From NCBI RefSeq assembly GCF_003259845.1, contig NZ_QLMJ01000005.1:310001-374000 (forward strand): a stretch of 64,000 bases of DNA, given 5' to 3'. The stretch is from Actinoplanes lutulentus (GTDB taxonomy: Bacteria > Actinomycetota > Actinomycetes > Mycobacteriales > Micromonosporaceae). Under the pieces are notes generated by a model, which worked only from the letters and a program-made list of their open reading frames with translations, made no database searches and had not been told where the DNA came from. Within the stretch, counting starts at the first letter, position 1, and each line of letters begins with the position of its first letter. The position numbers and the translations under genes were made by a program. Positions 25,228-34,086 of this stretch are shown one piece after another.

Positions 25228-26575
25228 CTTCTTCGGTACGCTCACCGGCCGCGCCGTCCTGGTCACCGCCGCCACCGCGGTGATCGCCGTGATCGTCACG
25301 TCGCTCGTCGCGGTGCCGGTGGCGGTCCGCTCGGTGAACCTGCAGAGCCGCGCCGAGCTGATGGCGAAGACCGCTCTCGCCGAGGAGTTGCTCGCCGACG
25401 AGCGTCCCGCCGCCCGGGCCCGGATCGCCGAGCGGCTGCGTGCCGACCACATCGAGATCTACCTGATCCGGCGGGGTGCGCCGGACCGGGCCGGCCTGCC
25501 CCAGCGGGTGGTGACCGCGGTGGCCGGTGGCGACGTGGTCGACACCCGAGCGGTGCTGGGTGGCCGGCCCGTCTTCGTCGCCGGCCGCCCGCTGACCGGC
25601 CGCGACGCCGGCGTGGTGCTCACCCAGCAGTCGTCGAGCGGCACGGCCGGCCGGGTGTTCGGCAGCATCTGGGTGGCGCTGCTGGCCGGCCTGCTCGGCG
25701 GCATCGTGGCCGGTGCGCTGCTGGCCCGGTTCGTCACCCGGCCGATCGAACGGGCCGCCGCCGCGGCCGGGCGGCTCGCCGCCGGCGACCGGACGGTACG
25801 CATCTCCCGGCGCGGCCCGGCCGAAGCCGCCCGCCTCGCCGACGCGATCAACCAGCTGGCCGAGGCGCTGCGGACGAGCGAAGGCCGCGAACGGGAGTTC
25901 CTGCTGTCGGTCTCGCACGAGTTGCGTACGCCGCTCGCGACGATCCGGGGTTACGCCGAAGCGCTCGCCGACCGGGTGATCGAGGCGGACGGCGCCGCCG
26001 AGGCCGGGAGCACCATGCTCGCCGAGGCGGACCGGCTGGACCGGCTCGTCTCGGACCTGCTGGTCCTGGCCCGGCTGGAAGCGGCCGACCTGCCGCTCGA
26101 CGTGGTGCCGGTGGACCTGACCGAGCTGGTCACCGAGGCCGGGCAGGCGTGGCGGGCCCGCTGCGGCACCGACGGCCCACGGCTGGTCGTCGAGCTGCCG
26201 GACTCACCGGTCACCGTCGACACCGACCCGGGCCGGATCCGGCAGGTCATCGACGGCCTCTGCGAGAACGCGCTGCGCGTGATCCCACCCGGCGCCCCGC
26301 TGGTGCTGTCGGTCCAGGCCGGAGCGTCGTCCGGTGTCGTCGAGGTGCGCGACGGCGGGCCAGGCCTCACCGACGACGACCTGGCCGTCGCGTTCCAGCG
26401 TGGCGAGCTGAACCGGCGTTACCGCAACGTGCGGGCCACCGGTTCCGGGCTCGGGCTGGCGCTGGCCGCGCGGCTGGTGGGCCGGCTCGGCGGGCGGATC
26501 ACCGCGGGTCATGCCCCGGAAGGCGGGGTCCGGTTCACCGTGGAATTGCCTTACACAACTCGAACATCGGGCTGA
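25220..26575 (+). CDS. Membrane sensor histidine kinase
   Basis: A 451-residue sensor. The membrane helices are at about 12-34 and 147-170, bounding a roughly 110-residue extracytoplasmic sensor region. HAMP is at about 166-220. The HisKA phospho-acceptor is His233 in SVSHELRTPLA. The ATPase region carries the N-box CENALRVIP, DGGPGL (G1) and GSGLGLALAARLV (G2). The domain order is that of a class I EnvZ-like kinase. It pairs with the overlapping response regulator, and the sensor domain is not recognised. Confidence 0.9.
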   Translation: MRDFFGTLTGRAVLVTAATAVIAVIVTSLVAVPVAVRSVNLQSRAELMAKTALAEELLADERPAARARIAERLRADHIEIYLIRRGAPDRAGLPQRVVTAVAGGDVVDTRAVLGGRPVFVAGRPLTGRDAGVVLTQQSSSGTAGRVFGSIWVALLAGLLGGIVAGALLARFVTRPIERAAAAAGRLAAGDRTVRISRRGPAEAARLADAINQLAEALRTSEGREREFLLSVSHELRTPLATIRGYAEALADRVIEADGAAEAGSTMLAEADRLDRLVSDLLVLARLEAADLPLDVVPVDLTELVTEAGQAWRARCGTDGPRLVVELPDSPVTVDTDPGRIRQVIDGLCENALRVIPPGAPLVLSVQAGASSGVVEVRDGGPGLTDDDLAVAFQRGELNRRYRNVRATGSGLGLALAARLVGRLGGRITAGHAPEGGVRFTVELPYTTRTSG

Positions 26576-26610
26576 CGTTCGTCGATCGGCGCGGGCCGAG
26601 ACTCGCCGGT

Positions 26611-27117
26611 ATGAGACGTCAACCTGGCTTTGTGCGTACCCAAGTGGCTCTGGGAATTTGTGTGGTGCTCGCGCTCGGCGGATGCGCCGGAGGTGGGGTC
26701 GCGGAGGCCGTGCCGGACAGCGGCCTTGAATCGGTCGCGTTGCAGGCCGCCGGATTCGCGGAAGGGCTGGACGAGGTCGAACCGTCGCCGTCGGAAGCCG
26801 AAGGACCGCGGCCGCGAGCCATTCGCAAACTGCTGCGCAAGAACACATTGCACGGCGAGGTCGTGGTGCAGGGCCGCGACGGGGAACAACGCACCATCGT
26901 GGTGCAGCGGGGTGAGGTCACCGCCGCGGACGACGCCGGATTCACCGTGAAATCGACCGACGGGTTCGAGCTGACCTGGACGTTCGGTGAGCCGCTGCGG
27001 GTGGTGCAGGACCGGAAGAAGGCCGAGCGCAGTGCGGTCAAAGCCGGTGTGCAGGTCGCTGTCGGGGGAGCGCGTGACGGTTCGGTCACCGCTGCCCGGC
27101 TCGTCGTCGTCCGCTGA
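26611..27117 (+). CDS. Lipoprotein with a C-terminal OB-like (DUF5666-type) domain
   Basis: A 168-residue lipoprotein from ATG 26611. The signal peptide ends in the lipobox LGGC, so the mature protein begins at a lipid-modified Cys of about residue 25. A short acidic linker is followed by a domain from about residue 80: LHGEVVV, TIVVQRGEVTAAD, GFTVKSTDGFELTW and VQVAVGGARDG. This periodic beta pattern is typical of DUF5666-like OB folds. It lies 35 bp after the kinase on the same strand with no terminator between, so it may be the output or a modulator of the sensor (inference). It ends in the first of three tandem hairpins. Confidence 0.7.
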   Translation: MRRQPGFVRTQVALGICVVLALGGCAGGGVAEAVPDSGLESVALQAAGFAEGLDEVEPSPSEAEGPRPRAIRKLLRKNTLHGEVVVQGRDGEQRTIVVQRGEVTAADDAGFTVKSTDGFELTWTFGEPLRVVQDRKKAERSAVKAGVQVAVGGARDGSVTAARLVVVR

Positions 27118-27237
27118 CCCTGCCCCCCAGGGCCAGCGGACGACGGTGAAGCAACGCCCGGCCGACCTTGCCCCCAAGGTCGGAAAATGGGCGCCCACGC
27201 AGTGACTTTCCGCTGATCCTGCCCCCAGGATCAGCGG
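27105..27237. terminator. Three tandem hairpins, each with a C4-C5 loop
   Basis: Hairpin 1: arms 27105-27122 and 27128-27145 (17 of 18 pairs; includes the stop codon of the lipoprotein gene). Hairpin 2: 27162-27170 with 27175-27183 (9 pairs). Hairpin 3: 27210-27221 with 27226-27237 (12 pairs). The loops are CCCCC, CCCC and CCCC. Together they fill the space between convergent stops at 27117 and 27241. Confidence 0.7.
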
Positions 27238-27240
27238 GTT

Positions 27241-28011
27241 TCACTGCAAGAAATCGGCGAACGGTGACAGCAGCAGCTTGCCGAGACCGGTCGCGGTGTC
27301 GTCGAGACGACGGCGTTGCTTGTCCAGCGCGATCATGTCGTGCCGGATCGCCCAGATCTTCTGCGAGTTACGCCAGGCGACGTTGCGGGTGTACTCCACC
27401 ATCTCGCCCTGCCACCAGTCGTCCAGCTCGCCGTTCATCGTGTCGATGAGCAGCTGCCAGCGGTCGAGGTAACCCCGGCGCAGACCCGGGATCTCTTCGT
27501 TGAAGATGTCGTTGACCTGCAGGTAGTCGTGGTGCTGGTCGCTACCGTCGATCGGGTCGGTGCCGAGGTGATCGAACGTGGTGACCAGCGCGAACGGCAG
27601 GTCGAAGTTGATGTGCGCGTTGACGCCGGCGACGGCCGACGGCAGTGGACGGGCGTCCGGGCCGGGGATGCGGCCGAACAGTCCGGCCCACACGCCCGGG
27701 CAGGCCGGGCTTCCATCGGTCCAGTACCGCAGCGCGTCGAAGTACCGCGCGGCGAACTCGACGTCCAGCCGGGACAGGAATCCCGGGTCCTTGAACTTGC
27801 CGTCGTACAGACGCTCCAGCACGTTCTCGGTGATCGTCAGGTACAGCTGGTTGAAGTCGGCGAGCGGGTTGCTGTTCAGCAGCGGCGGCACTCGGCACAG
27901 GACTTCTTGCAGCTTCGTCAGCTGATCGACGACGCCGGGCACGTCGTCGGGGTGCCGCTTGAGCAGGTCGGACATCTCCTGCTGGACGGGGCCCCAAATG
28001 GCTTGGGTCAT
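27241..28011 (-). CDS. DUF5995 family protein
   Basis: A 256-residue soluble protein from ATG 28011 (GGAGG 9 nt upstream). An open upstream frame to 28227 spans hairpin DNA and is rejected. It is almost entirely helical, with distinctive LADFNQLYLTITENVLERLYDG, INFDLPFALVTTFDHLG, DHHDYLQVND-like QHHDYLQVNDIFN and MVEYTRNVAWRNSQKIW. I associate this pattern with DUF5995; no catalytic function is known, although the paired His residues could bind metal. It is monocistronic. Confidence 0.75.
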   Translation of the reverse strand: MTQAIWGPVQQEMSDLLKRHPDDVPGVVDQLTKLQEVLCRVPPLLNSNPLADFNQLYLTITENVLERLYDGKFKDPGFLSRLDVEFAARYFDALRYWTDGSPACPGVWAGLFGRIPGPDARPLPSAVAGVNAHINFDLPFALVTTFDHLGTDPIDGSDQHHDYLQVNDIFNEEIPGLRRGYLDRWQLLIDTMNGELDDWWQGEMVEYTRNVAWRNSQKIWAIRHDMIALDKQRRRLDDTATGLGKLLLSPFADFLQ

Positions 28012-28054
28012 TTTCGGATCCTCCACGGGTAATGCAGAACTGCGGAGGGCCCCC

Positions 28055-28089
28055 AGCACCACCCGGCGGTTATGCCGCCGGGTGGTGCT
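28055..28089. terminator. Perfect 15-bp hairpin upstream of the DUF5995 gene
   Basis: AGCACCACCCGGCGG (28055-28069) and 28075-28089 are exact complements around TTATG. It is on the path of leftward transcription from the LuxR gene, or within the leader of the DUF5995 mRNA, so it may act as a terminator or leader structure. Confidence 0.6.
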
Positions 28090-28180
28090 CCCCCGTGACG
28101 CCCACCCTTCCACCGGGGCCGAGCCGGCGGATCGGTAGAACGACGTATTCTGCGTACGTATGTCACGCGCAGATAACGAT

Positions 28181-28255
28181 CGAACTTTTTTCAACCTGGC
28201 CCGGCCCGCCGAGCTGGCGCCGAGCAACGCAGGCCGCCAGGTTGAAAAAGGTTCG
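28181..28255. terminator. Long inverted repeat just after the LAL regulator stop
   Basis: Arms 28181-28200 and 28236-28255 match at 19 of 20 positions (the cores are TTTTTCAACCTGGC and its complement) with a 35-nt loop. The right arm begins 8 nt from the stop of the leftward LuxR gene. The A/T-rich base of the stem is unlike other terminators in this window. Confidence 0.5.
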
Positions 28256-28263
28256 TCGCCTGT

Positions 28264-31095
28264 TCAGGCAGCTGTTAAATAGACGCGACTCGCCTGAACC
28301 CGGGTACGTACCTGCAACTTGTCGAAGATATGTCCTAGGTGGACACCGACGGTACGTTCGCTGATGAAAAGACGCTCGCCGATTTCACGATTGGTGAGAC
28401 CCTCGGCCACCGCGGCCAGGACCTCGCGCTCCCGGCCGGTCAGCAGCGCCAGCTCGTCGACCGGCTGGTCGGGCAGGGACATCGGCACGGTCGGCATGTC
28501 GTCGGCCAGCACCACGCGGAACCGGTGCGCGATCCCGACGATCTCGGCGGCGAACGGGCGGGCGCCCATCGCTGTGGCTGTCGCGTACGCCTGGCGCAGT
28601 CCGGTGACCGCGGCCGCGCGACGGACCTTGCGTTGCAGGGAGGCCTCCGCGTGCCGCAGGCGCGCGTAAGCGGCGGGGTACGGCTGCTGTCGCCGATCCC
28701 AGATCGCGGCTGCTCGCGCCCACGGCTCCGGGTCGTGGCGGCCCTCGATCCGGCTCAGCTCGGCGGCGCAGAGATCCAGATAGGCGTCGATGATCGCGCG
28801 GGCCGCCGGACCGGCGTTGCCGGCGCCCGAGGCCATCCGGTCGCGGACCATCAGCAGCCGGCGGATCGCGCCCTGGTCGACCGGTTTGCCGGCCGCGTGC
28901 GCCTCGGCCTCGGCGCGCAGGCCGTGCCAGGCCAGGACGCCGAGCAGCACCAGGTCGTCGGACCGGGTCTCGGTCAGCCCGCGCTGCACCGCGGCCCGGG
29001 CGTCCGCGTGCTCGCCGAGCCACATCGCCAGGCCGGCCCGCAGCGTCAGCATCGGCAGCACGTGCCGGGCGCCGCCGCCGGCCAGCAGGGTCGCGGCCGA
29101 GTCCAGGTCGCGGGCGGCGTCTTCCAGGTCGCCGTAACCGACCAGCAGCCGGCAGCGCGCGAGCAGCAGCTCGACCGCCTCGGCGCCGGACGGGCGGTGC
29201 CGCATGGCGGCTTCCAGGACGGCGTCCGCCTCGGTCCATTGCCCGATCCGGAAAAGTCCGTTCGCCGCGATCGCCAGCAGACGGCTCTGGTGAGCACGGC
29301 CGCCACCGAGCGTGGACAGCCGCTCGGCACCGCGGCGGGCCACCAGGATGCCCTCTTCGATGCTGTTCAGCGGGCCGGTCAGCAGCTCCGCGAGGTGCAG
29401 GTACGCCACGCCCAGGTCGTCCGGGTGGCCGGAGCGTTCGGCGATCTCGACGGCGTGCCGGATGACCGCGAGGCCGGCGTCCGGATCCTCCCGGAATGCA
29501 GCGCTGAAACCGAGAGCCGCACTGGCCCGGACCAGGTCGGCCGTGGTGCCCTGGACGGCAGCGAGTTCGAGAGCCTCGCGGGCGCGCTCGTGGGCGTCCG
29601 CGTACCGCGCCAGCTGGACCAGCAGCTCGGCCAGAAACGCGGCGGCCGAGGCGCGCAGCTGCGGGGTGCAGTCGGCGGACTCCAGGGCCAGTTCGTACTC
29701 GGTTTCGGCGGTCGCGGTGCGGCCCGCGGCGGCCAGGTAACGGGCCCGGCGCAGGTGCAGGTCGCCCTGACCGGGCGCGTCCTTGCGGCCGGCCAGCTCC
29801 TCCAGCCGGGAGAGCGCGAGCAGGTGCTCGCCGCACTGGTGGGCCGACTCCGCGGCGTTGCCGAGCAGCGGCGTGCGGTCCGCGTCATCCTCGCTCACCA
29901 GCTGCAGCGCGATGCTCCAGTACCGATGCGCCTCCGCGAAGCCGTACATCGCCTCCGCGGAACGCGCGGCGGCCACCACCGGCGGCAGAGCCCGCGAGGG
30001 TACGCCCGCACGCTGCCAGTGGTGAGCCAGACGGGCGTGGTCCGGCTCGCCGGGTTCGGACTCCAGCGACTCGGCATAACGCCGGTGCAGCGCGGCGGAC
30101 TCGGCGGGCAGCACCTCCTGCTCCAGCACCTCGGCGACCAGGCGGTGCCGCAGCCGGTAACCGTCGCCGTCGCTGGACACGAAGCGGTGCGCCACGGCGA
30201 CCCGGATCGCCTCGAGCAGCTGGTCCTCGGGCAGTTTCACGACCCGGGCCAGCACCGCGTGGTCGACCGGCTCCACACCGGCCGCCATCGCGTGCACGAC
30301 CTGGTGCGCGTTCGGCGGGAGTTCGTCCACCCTGGTCAGGAAGATCTCGCGGAGCGTGTCGGAGAGCTCGACCTGGCCGTCGCGCAGGTCACGAGCGAGT
30401 TCCTCGGCGACGAACGGGTTGCCGCCACTGCGCTTGTAGACCCGGTCGGCGTCCTCGATGGCGACGTTGCCGCCGACGATCGCGGTCACCAGCTCACGGG
30501 TCTGGTCCTGGTTGAGCGGGGCCAGGTCGACGACGCGTACCGAACGCAGGCGGCGCAGCTCGGCCAGGACCCGGCGCAGCGGGTGGGTGCCGTGCAGGGC
30601 CTCGGCCCGGATCGCGGCGAGGACCGAGATGCGTACGTCACCGAGGCCGGCCAATAGGTAGAGCAACAACTGCCGGGTGCTGCGGTCCGCCCACTGCAGA
30701 TCGTCGAGCACGAGCAGCAGCGGTTTGTCGCCGGCGATCGCGCGCAGGTCGTGCGACACCCGGTCGAGCAGGGCGCCCGCGTCGTCCGCGCCGGCGGCAG
30801 CGGTGCTGGTGGCGGTCGTGTTCGTGGCGCCGCCGTGCCGGCGCAGGGCCTGCAGCACCGGGTGCAGGGGCGAGGCGTCGCCGATGTCCAAACAGGTGCC
30901 GGACAGCACAGCGAAGCCCGTCTCGCGCAAGGCGTCGGCGGTCTCGCGCAGCAGCCGGCTCTTGCCGACACCGCTCTCCCCGGTCACGAAGACCGCTGCT
31001 GTTCCACCGGAACCGACGTTGCGCAGGTCGGACTGGATGTCGGCCAGCGTGTCGGTGCGTCCGACAAGCGGCCCGTCGTCCCCCTGGCTGGCCAT
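28264..31095 (-). CDS. LAL-type LuxR regulator (AAA + helical repeats + HTH)
   Basis: A 943-residue transcription factor of the large ATP-binding LuxR class. It has Walker A GESGVGKS (39-46), Walker B LLLVLDDLQWAD, a long central TPR-like helical region, and a C-terminal LuxR helix-turn-helix (LTGREREVLAAVAEGLTNREI, then ISERTVGVHLGHIFDKL). Start ATG 31095 gives MASQGDDGPLVGR, the usual AAA opening; the open frame upstream to 31725 overlaps the divergent cyclase and is rejected. Such proteins bind an inducer and ATP before activating nearby genes. Divergent partner: the cyclase at 31273. Confidence 0.9.
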   Translation of the reverse strand: MASQGDDGPLVGRTDTLADIQSDLRNVGSGGTAAVFVTGESGVGKSRLLRETADALRETGFAVLSGTCLDIGDASPLHPVLQALRRHGGATNTTATSTAAAGADDAGALLDRVSHDLRAIAGDKPLLLVLDDLQWADRSTRQLLLYLLAGLGDVRISVLAAIRAEALHGTHPLRRVLAELRRLRSVRVVDLAPLNQDQTRELVTAIVGGNVAIEDADRVYKRSGGNPFVAEELARDLRDGQVELSDTLREIFLTRVDELPPNAHQVVHAMAAGVEPVDHAVLARVVKLPEDQLLEAIRVAVAHRFVSSDGDGYRLRHRLVAEVLEQEVLPAESAALHRRYAESLESEPGEPDHARLAHHWQRAGVPSRALPPVVAAARSAEAMYGFAEAHRYWSIALQLVSEDDADRTPLLGNAAESAHQCGEHLLALSRLEELAGRKDAPGQGDLHLRRARYLAAAGRTATAETEYELALESADCTPQLRASAAAFLAELLVQLARYADAHERAREALELAAVQGTTADLVRASAALGFSAAFREDPDAGLAVIRHAVEIAERSGHPDDLGVAYLHLAELLTGPLNSIEEGILVARRGAERLSTLGGGRAHQSRLLAIAANGLFRIGQWTEADAVLEAAMRHRPSGAEAVELLLARCRLLVGYGDLEDAARDLDSAATLLAGGGARHVLPMLTLRAGLAMWLGEHADARAAVQRGLTETRSDDLVLLGVLAWHGLRAEAEAHAAGKPVDQGAIRRLLMVRDRMASGAGNAGPAARAIIDAYLDLCAAELSRIEGRHDPEPWARAAAIWDRRQQPYPAAYARLRHAEASLQRKVRRAAAVTGLRQAYATATAMGARPFAAEIVGIAHRFRVVLADDMPTVPMSLPDQPVDELALLTGREREVLAAVAEGLTNREIGERLFISERTVGVHLGHIFDKLQVRTRVQASRVYLTAA

Positions 31096-31272
31096 GCCCG
31101 GCAGCCTAATGCGAAACGGCGTATCACGTTGTCGTCGGTTCGGCCTGTTCTGCGTCACAAAAATGACGAGTGACGATGCTGTCAGAGATACGTCGTTCTG
31201 CGGATCCGCGTCTTCACCAGGGCTGGCACCGTACTCCCGGTCAACGCAGTGAGCTGGGGGAGCGTGAGACGC

Positions 31273-31881
31273 ATGACCACCATCACCATGGCCGGCCAGG
31301 AGCGGCGCCAGACCGTCACCGTGCTGTTCATCGACATCGTGGGCTTCACCACGCTGGTCGACAGGCTGGACTGTGCGGACGTCCGTGCGCTGCAACGCGA
31401 CTACTTCTCCACGGTGTCCGCAGTGGTCCGTGAGTGCGGCGGCATCGTCGAGAAGTACGTCGGAGACGCGGTGATGGCGGTGTTCGGCGCCGGGGACGAC
31501 GGCTTCGGGCCGGACGCCGCCGCCTGCGCCGTACGAGCGGGCCTGTCGGTCCAGGAGTCGTTGAGGGGGCGTCTCCTGGCCGGCAGGTTCCCGGTGCGTA
31601 CCCGGGTGGGCCTGGCGACCGGCGAAGTGATCGTCGATCCGCTGGCCGCCTTCGACGGCGGTTACGCCATGGTCAGCGGGAGCGTGGTGAGCACGGCGGC
31701 GCGGCTTCAGGCGTACGCGCCGCACGACACCGTCGTGGTGTGCGCCGCGACACGTGAGGTGACCGACGCGTCGATCGCTTATCAGGAGCTGCCGCCGGTG
31801 CTGGTGCCCGGTAAGTCGTACCCTCTCGATCTCTTCCGCGCGCTGCAGCCGCAGGCTGCTCCGCTCGCCGTGGCTTTTTAA
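31273..31881 (+). CDS. Class III adenylate/guanylate cyclase domain, stand-alone
   Basis: A 202-residue single-domain protein. The class III cyclase core has the two metal-binding Asp residues (FIDIVGFT and YVGDAVMAVFG), the adenine-type Lys in EKYVGD, and the catalytic Arg in STAARL. The transition-state Asn that normally precedes that stretch (VNxAARL) is Ser here (VVSTAARL), so activity may be weak or the domain may act as a nucleotide sensor. The start is uncertain: ATG 31273 is used, and GTG 31264 or 31249 are upstream alternatives near GGGGGAG. It is divergent from a LAL regulator. Cyclase domains are often fused to such AAA/TPR proteins, here split into two genes. Confidence 0.8.
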   Translation: MTTITMAGQERRQTVTVLFIDIVGFTTLVDRLDCADVRALQRDYFSTVSAVVRECGGIVEKYVGDAVMAVFGAGDDGFGPDAAACAVRAGLSVQESLRGRLLAGRFPVRTRVGLATGEVIVDPLAAFDGGYAMVSGSVVSTAARLQAYAPHDTVVVCAATREVTDASIAYQELPPVLVPGKSYPLDLFRALQPQAAPLAVAF

Positions 31882-32018
31882 GACGGTTTTTGGGTTTTTT
31901 GTACCGATTTAGGCCACGGTGTGGTTGAGACCTGGCTCGCCTGGGGCAGAAGTGTCACAGGCGCCGGGTAGGCTCGCGCCGTCTTGACCACCCATGGGCC
32001 GATCGGGAGTACTGCCTC

Positions 32019-34076
32019 GTGACCGCACAGCCAGACACCTTGTACGGGGCTGACGACCTCACGCACCTGGAAGGGCTGGACGCTGTCCGGAAACGCCCAG
32101 GTATGTACATCGGCTCCACGGACAGCCGCGGCATCAACCACCTCGCCAACGAGATCATCGACAACTCGACCGACGAGGGCGTCGCCGGCCACGCCACCAA
32201 GGTCGCGGTGACCCTGCACTCCGACGGCTCGCTCCAGGTCGACGACGACGGCCGCGGCATCCCCACCGATGTGCACGCCAAGTCCGGCCTCAGCGGCGTC
32301 GAGCTGGTGCTCACCCGGCTGCACGCCGGCGGCAAGTTCGGCGGCTCCGGCTACAAGACCTCCGGTGGTCTGCACGGCGTCGGCGCCTCCGCGGTCAACG
32401 CGCTGGCGCTGCGCTTCGACGTCACCGTCAAGCGGGACGGCAAGGTCCACGAGATCTCGTTCCAGCGCGGTGTGCCCGGCGTCTTCGACGGCCCCGGCCC
32501 GGAGGCGGCGTTCACCCGCCAGCCCGGCCTGCGGGTCGCCCGCCGGATGAAACGCGGCGAGCCGACCGGCACGTCGACCCGCTATTGGTACGACGCGCGG
32601 TACTTCGAGACCGGCGCCCGCCTCGACGTCGACTCGGTCCGCGCCAAGCTGCGCAACACCGCGTTCCTGGTCCCCGGCGTGCAATACACGATCTTCGACG
32701 CGACCGCCGAGGAACCGGCCACCGAGACGTTCCACTACCCCAACGGCCTCACCGACATGGTCGAGTTCCTCACGCCGTCCAACGAGAAACCGGTCTCCGG
32801 CATCCTCATGGTCGACGGCGAGGGGACCTACAAGGAGAACGCCGCGGACGCCAACGGCGTCATGCAGTCGAACGTCGTCCGCCAGGCGCAGATCGAGGTC
32901 GCGTTCCGCTGGGGGACGGGTTACGAGCGCAACGTCGAGACGTTCACCAACACGATCCGCAACCTGCACGGCGGCACCCACCGCAAGGGTTTCGAGCGCG
33001 CCCTGGTCCGGTCCCTGACCGAGGCCATCCGCAACACGCGTGGCCTGCTCAAGCCCAAGGAGGAGCCGCCGGTCCTGGACGACCTGCTGGAGGGCATGAC
33101 CGCGGTCATCCACGTGCGGGTGCCGGAGCCGCAGTTCACCTCGCAGACCAAGGACGAGCTCTCCACGGCCGGCATCACCCGGGTGATGCAGAGCCTGGTC
33201 GAGGCGTACGTCAAGGAGTGGATCGAGAACCGGAAGACGAAGGCCGAAGCGCGTACCGTCCTGCAGAAAGTGGTGGACGCGGCCCGCGTCCGCCTCACCC
33301 AGAAACAGCAGAAGGACGCCGCGCGCCGCAAGACCGCCCTGGAGGGCGCGTCGATGCCGGCCAAACTGGTCGACTGCCGGGCCATCGGCATCGATCGCTC
33401 CGAGCTGTTCATCGTGGAGGGTGACTCGGCTCTCGGCACCGCCCGGATGGCGCGTTCCTCGGAATATCAAGCGCTGCTGCCGATCCGCGGCAAGATCCTC
33501 AACGTGCAGAAAGCCAGCCTCCAGCAGGTCCTGGACAACGTGGAGTGCTCGGCGATCGTCCAGGTGCTCGGCGCCGGCTCGGGCCGCACCTTCGACATCG
33601 GCGCGATGCGCTACGGCCGCGTCATGATCATGGCGGACGCGGATGTCGACGGCTCGCACATCCGGACCCTGCTGATCACGCTCTTCGCGAAGTACATGCG
33701 GCCGGTCATCGAGCACGGCCGGCTCTTCGCCGCGATGCCGCCGCTGCACAAGGTGGTCACCAAGGGTCGCAACGGCGAGACGCTCTACACGTACACCCAG
33801 CAGGAAATGGAGAGCACGGTCTCCAAGATCGAGCGCGCCGGCCGGCAGGTGCAGAAACCGGTGCCCCGGTTCAAGGGCCTCGGTGAGATGGACGCCGACG
33901 AGCTCTGGGACACCACGATGAACCCGGCGGCCCGCACCGTCCGGCGGATCACCATCGAGGACGCCGAGCGCGCCGAGGCCACCCTCGAACTGCTCATGGG
34001 TGAGCGTGTCGAACCCCGCAAGAACTGGTTGATCGAGGCCGCCGGCCGGATCGACCAGGAGACGATCGACGCCTGA
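32019..34076 (+). CDS. parE: DNA topoisomerase IV subunit B (ParE/GyrB family)
   Basis: A 685-residue type IIA topoisomerase ATPase subunit. The GHKL ATPase contains EIIDNSTDE, DDDGRGIP and GGLHGVGASAVNAL. The transducer follows, then the Toprim domain with IVEGDSALG (the conserved EGDSA) and MADADVDGSHI (metal-binding DxD). It hydrolyses ATP to drive strand passage with ParC. The GTG start at 32019 has GGGAG 9 nt upstream. The gene is followed after 10 bp by the A subunit. Being an isolated parE-parC pair rather than gyrB-gyrA beside recF/dnaN, it is more likely topoisomerase IV or a second gyrase-like enzyme. Confidence 0.85.
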   Translation: MTAQPDTLYGADDLTHLEGLDAVRKRPGMYIGSTDSRGINHLANEIIDNSTDEGVAGHATKVAVTLHSDGSLQVDDDGRGIPTDVHAKSGLSGVELVLTRLHAGGKFGGSGYKTSGGLHGVGASAVNALALRFDVTVKRDGKVHEISFQRGVPGVFDGPGPEAAFTRQPGLRVARRMKRGEPTGTSTRYWYDARYFETGARLDVDSVRAKLRNTAFLVPGVQYTIFDATAEEPATETFHYPNGLTDMVEFLTPSNEKPVSGILMVDGEGTYKENAADANGVMQSNVVRQAQIEVAFRWGTGYERNVETFTNTIRNLHGGTHRKGFERALVRSLTEAIRNTRGLLKPKEEPPVLDDLLEGMTAVIHVRVPEPQFTSQTKDELSTAGITRVMQSLVEAYVKEWIENRKTKAEARTVLQKVVDAARVRLTQKQQKDAARRKTALEGASMPAKLVDCRAIGIDRSELFIVEGDSALGTARMARSSEYQALLPIRGKILNVQKASLQQVLDNVECSAIVQVLGAGSGRTFDIGAMRYGRVMIMADADVDGSHIRTLLITLFAKYMRPVIEHGRLFAAMPPLHKVVTKGRNGETLYTYTQQEMESTVSKIERAGRQVQKPVPRFKGLGEMDADELWDTTMNPAARTVRRITIEDAERAEATLELLMGERVEPRKNWLIEAAGRIDQETIDA

Positions 34077-34086
34077 GAGGTTTTTG

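Noticed and set aside
31096..31725. N-terminal extension of the LAL regulator
   Set aside because: It overlaps the divergent cyclase gene, and the AAA domain begins right after ATG 31095.
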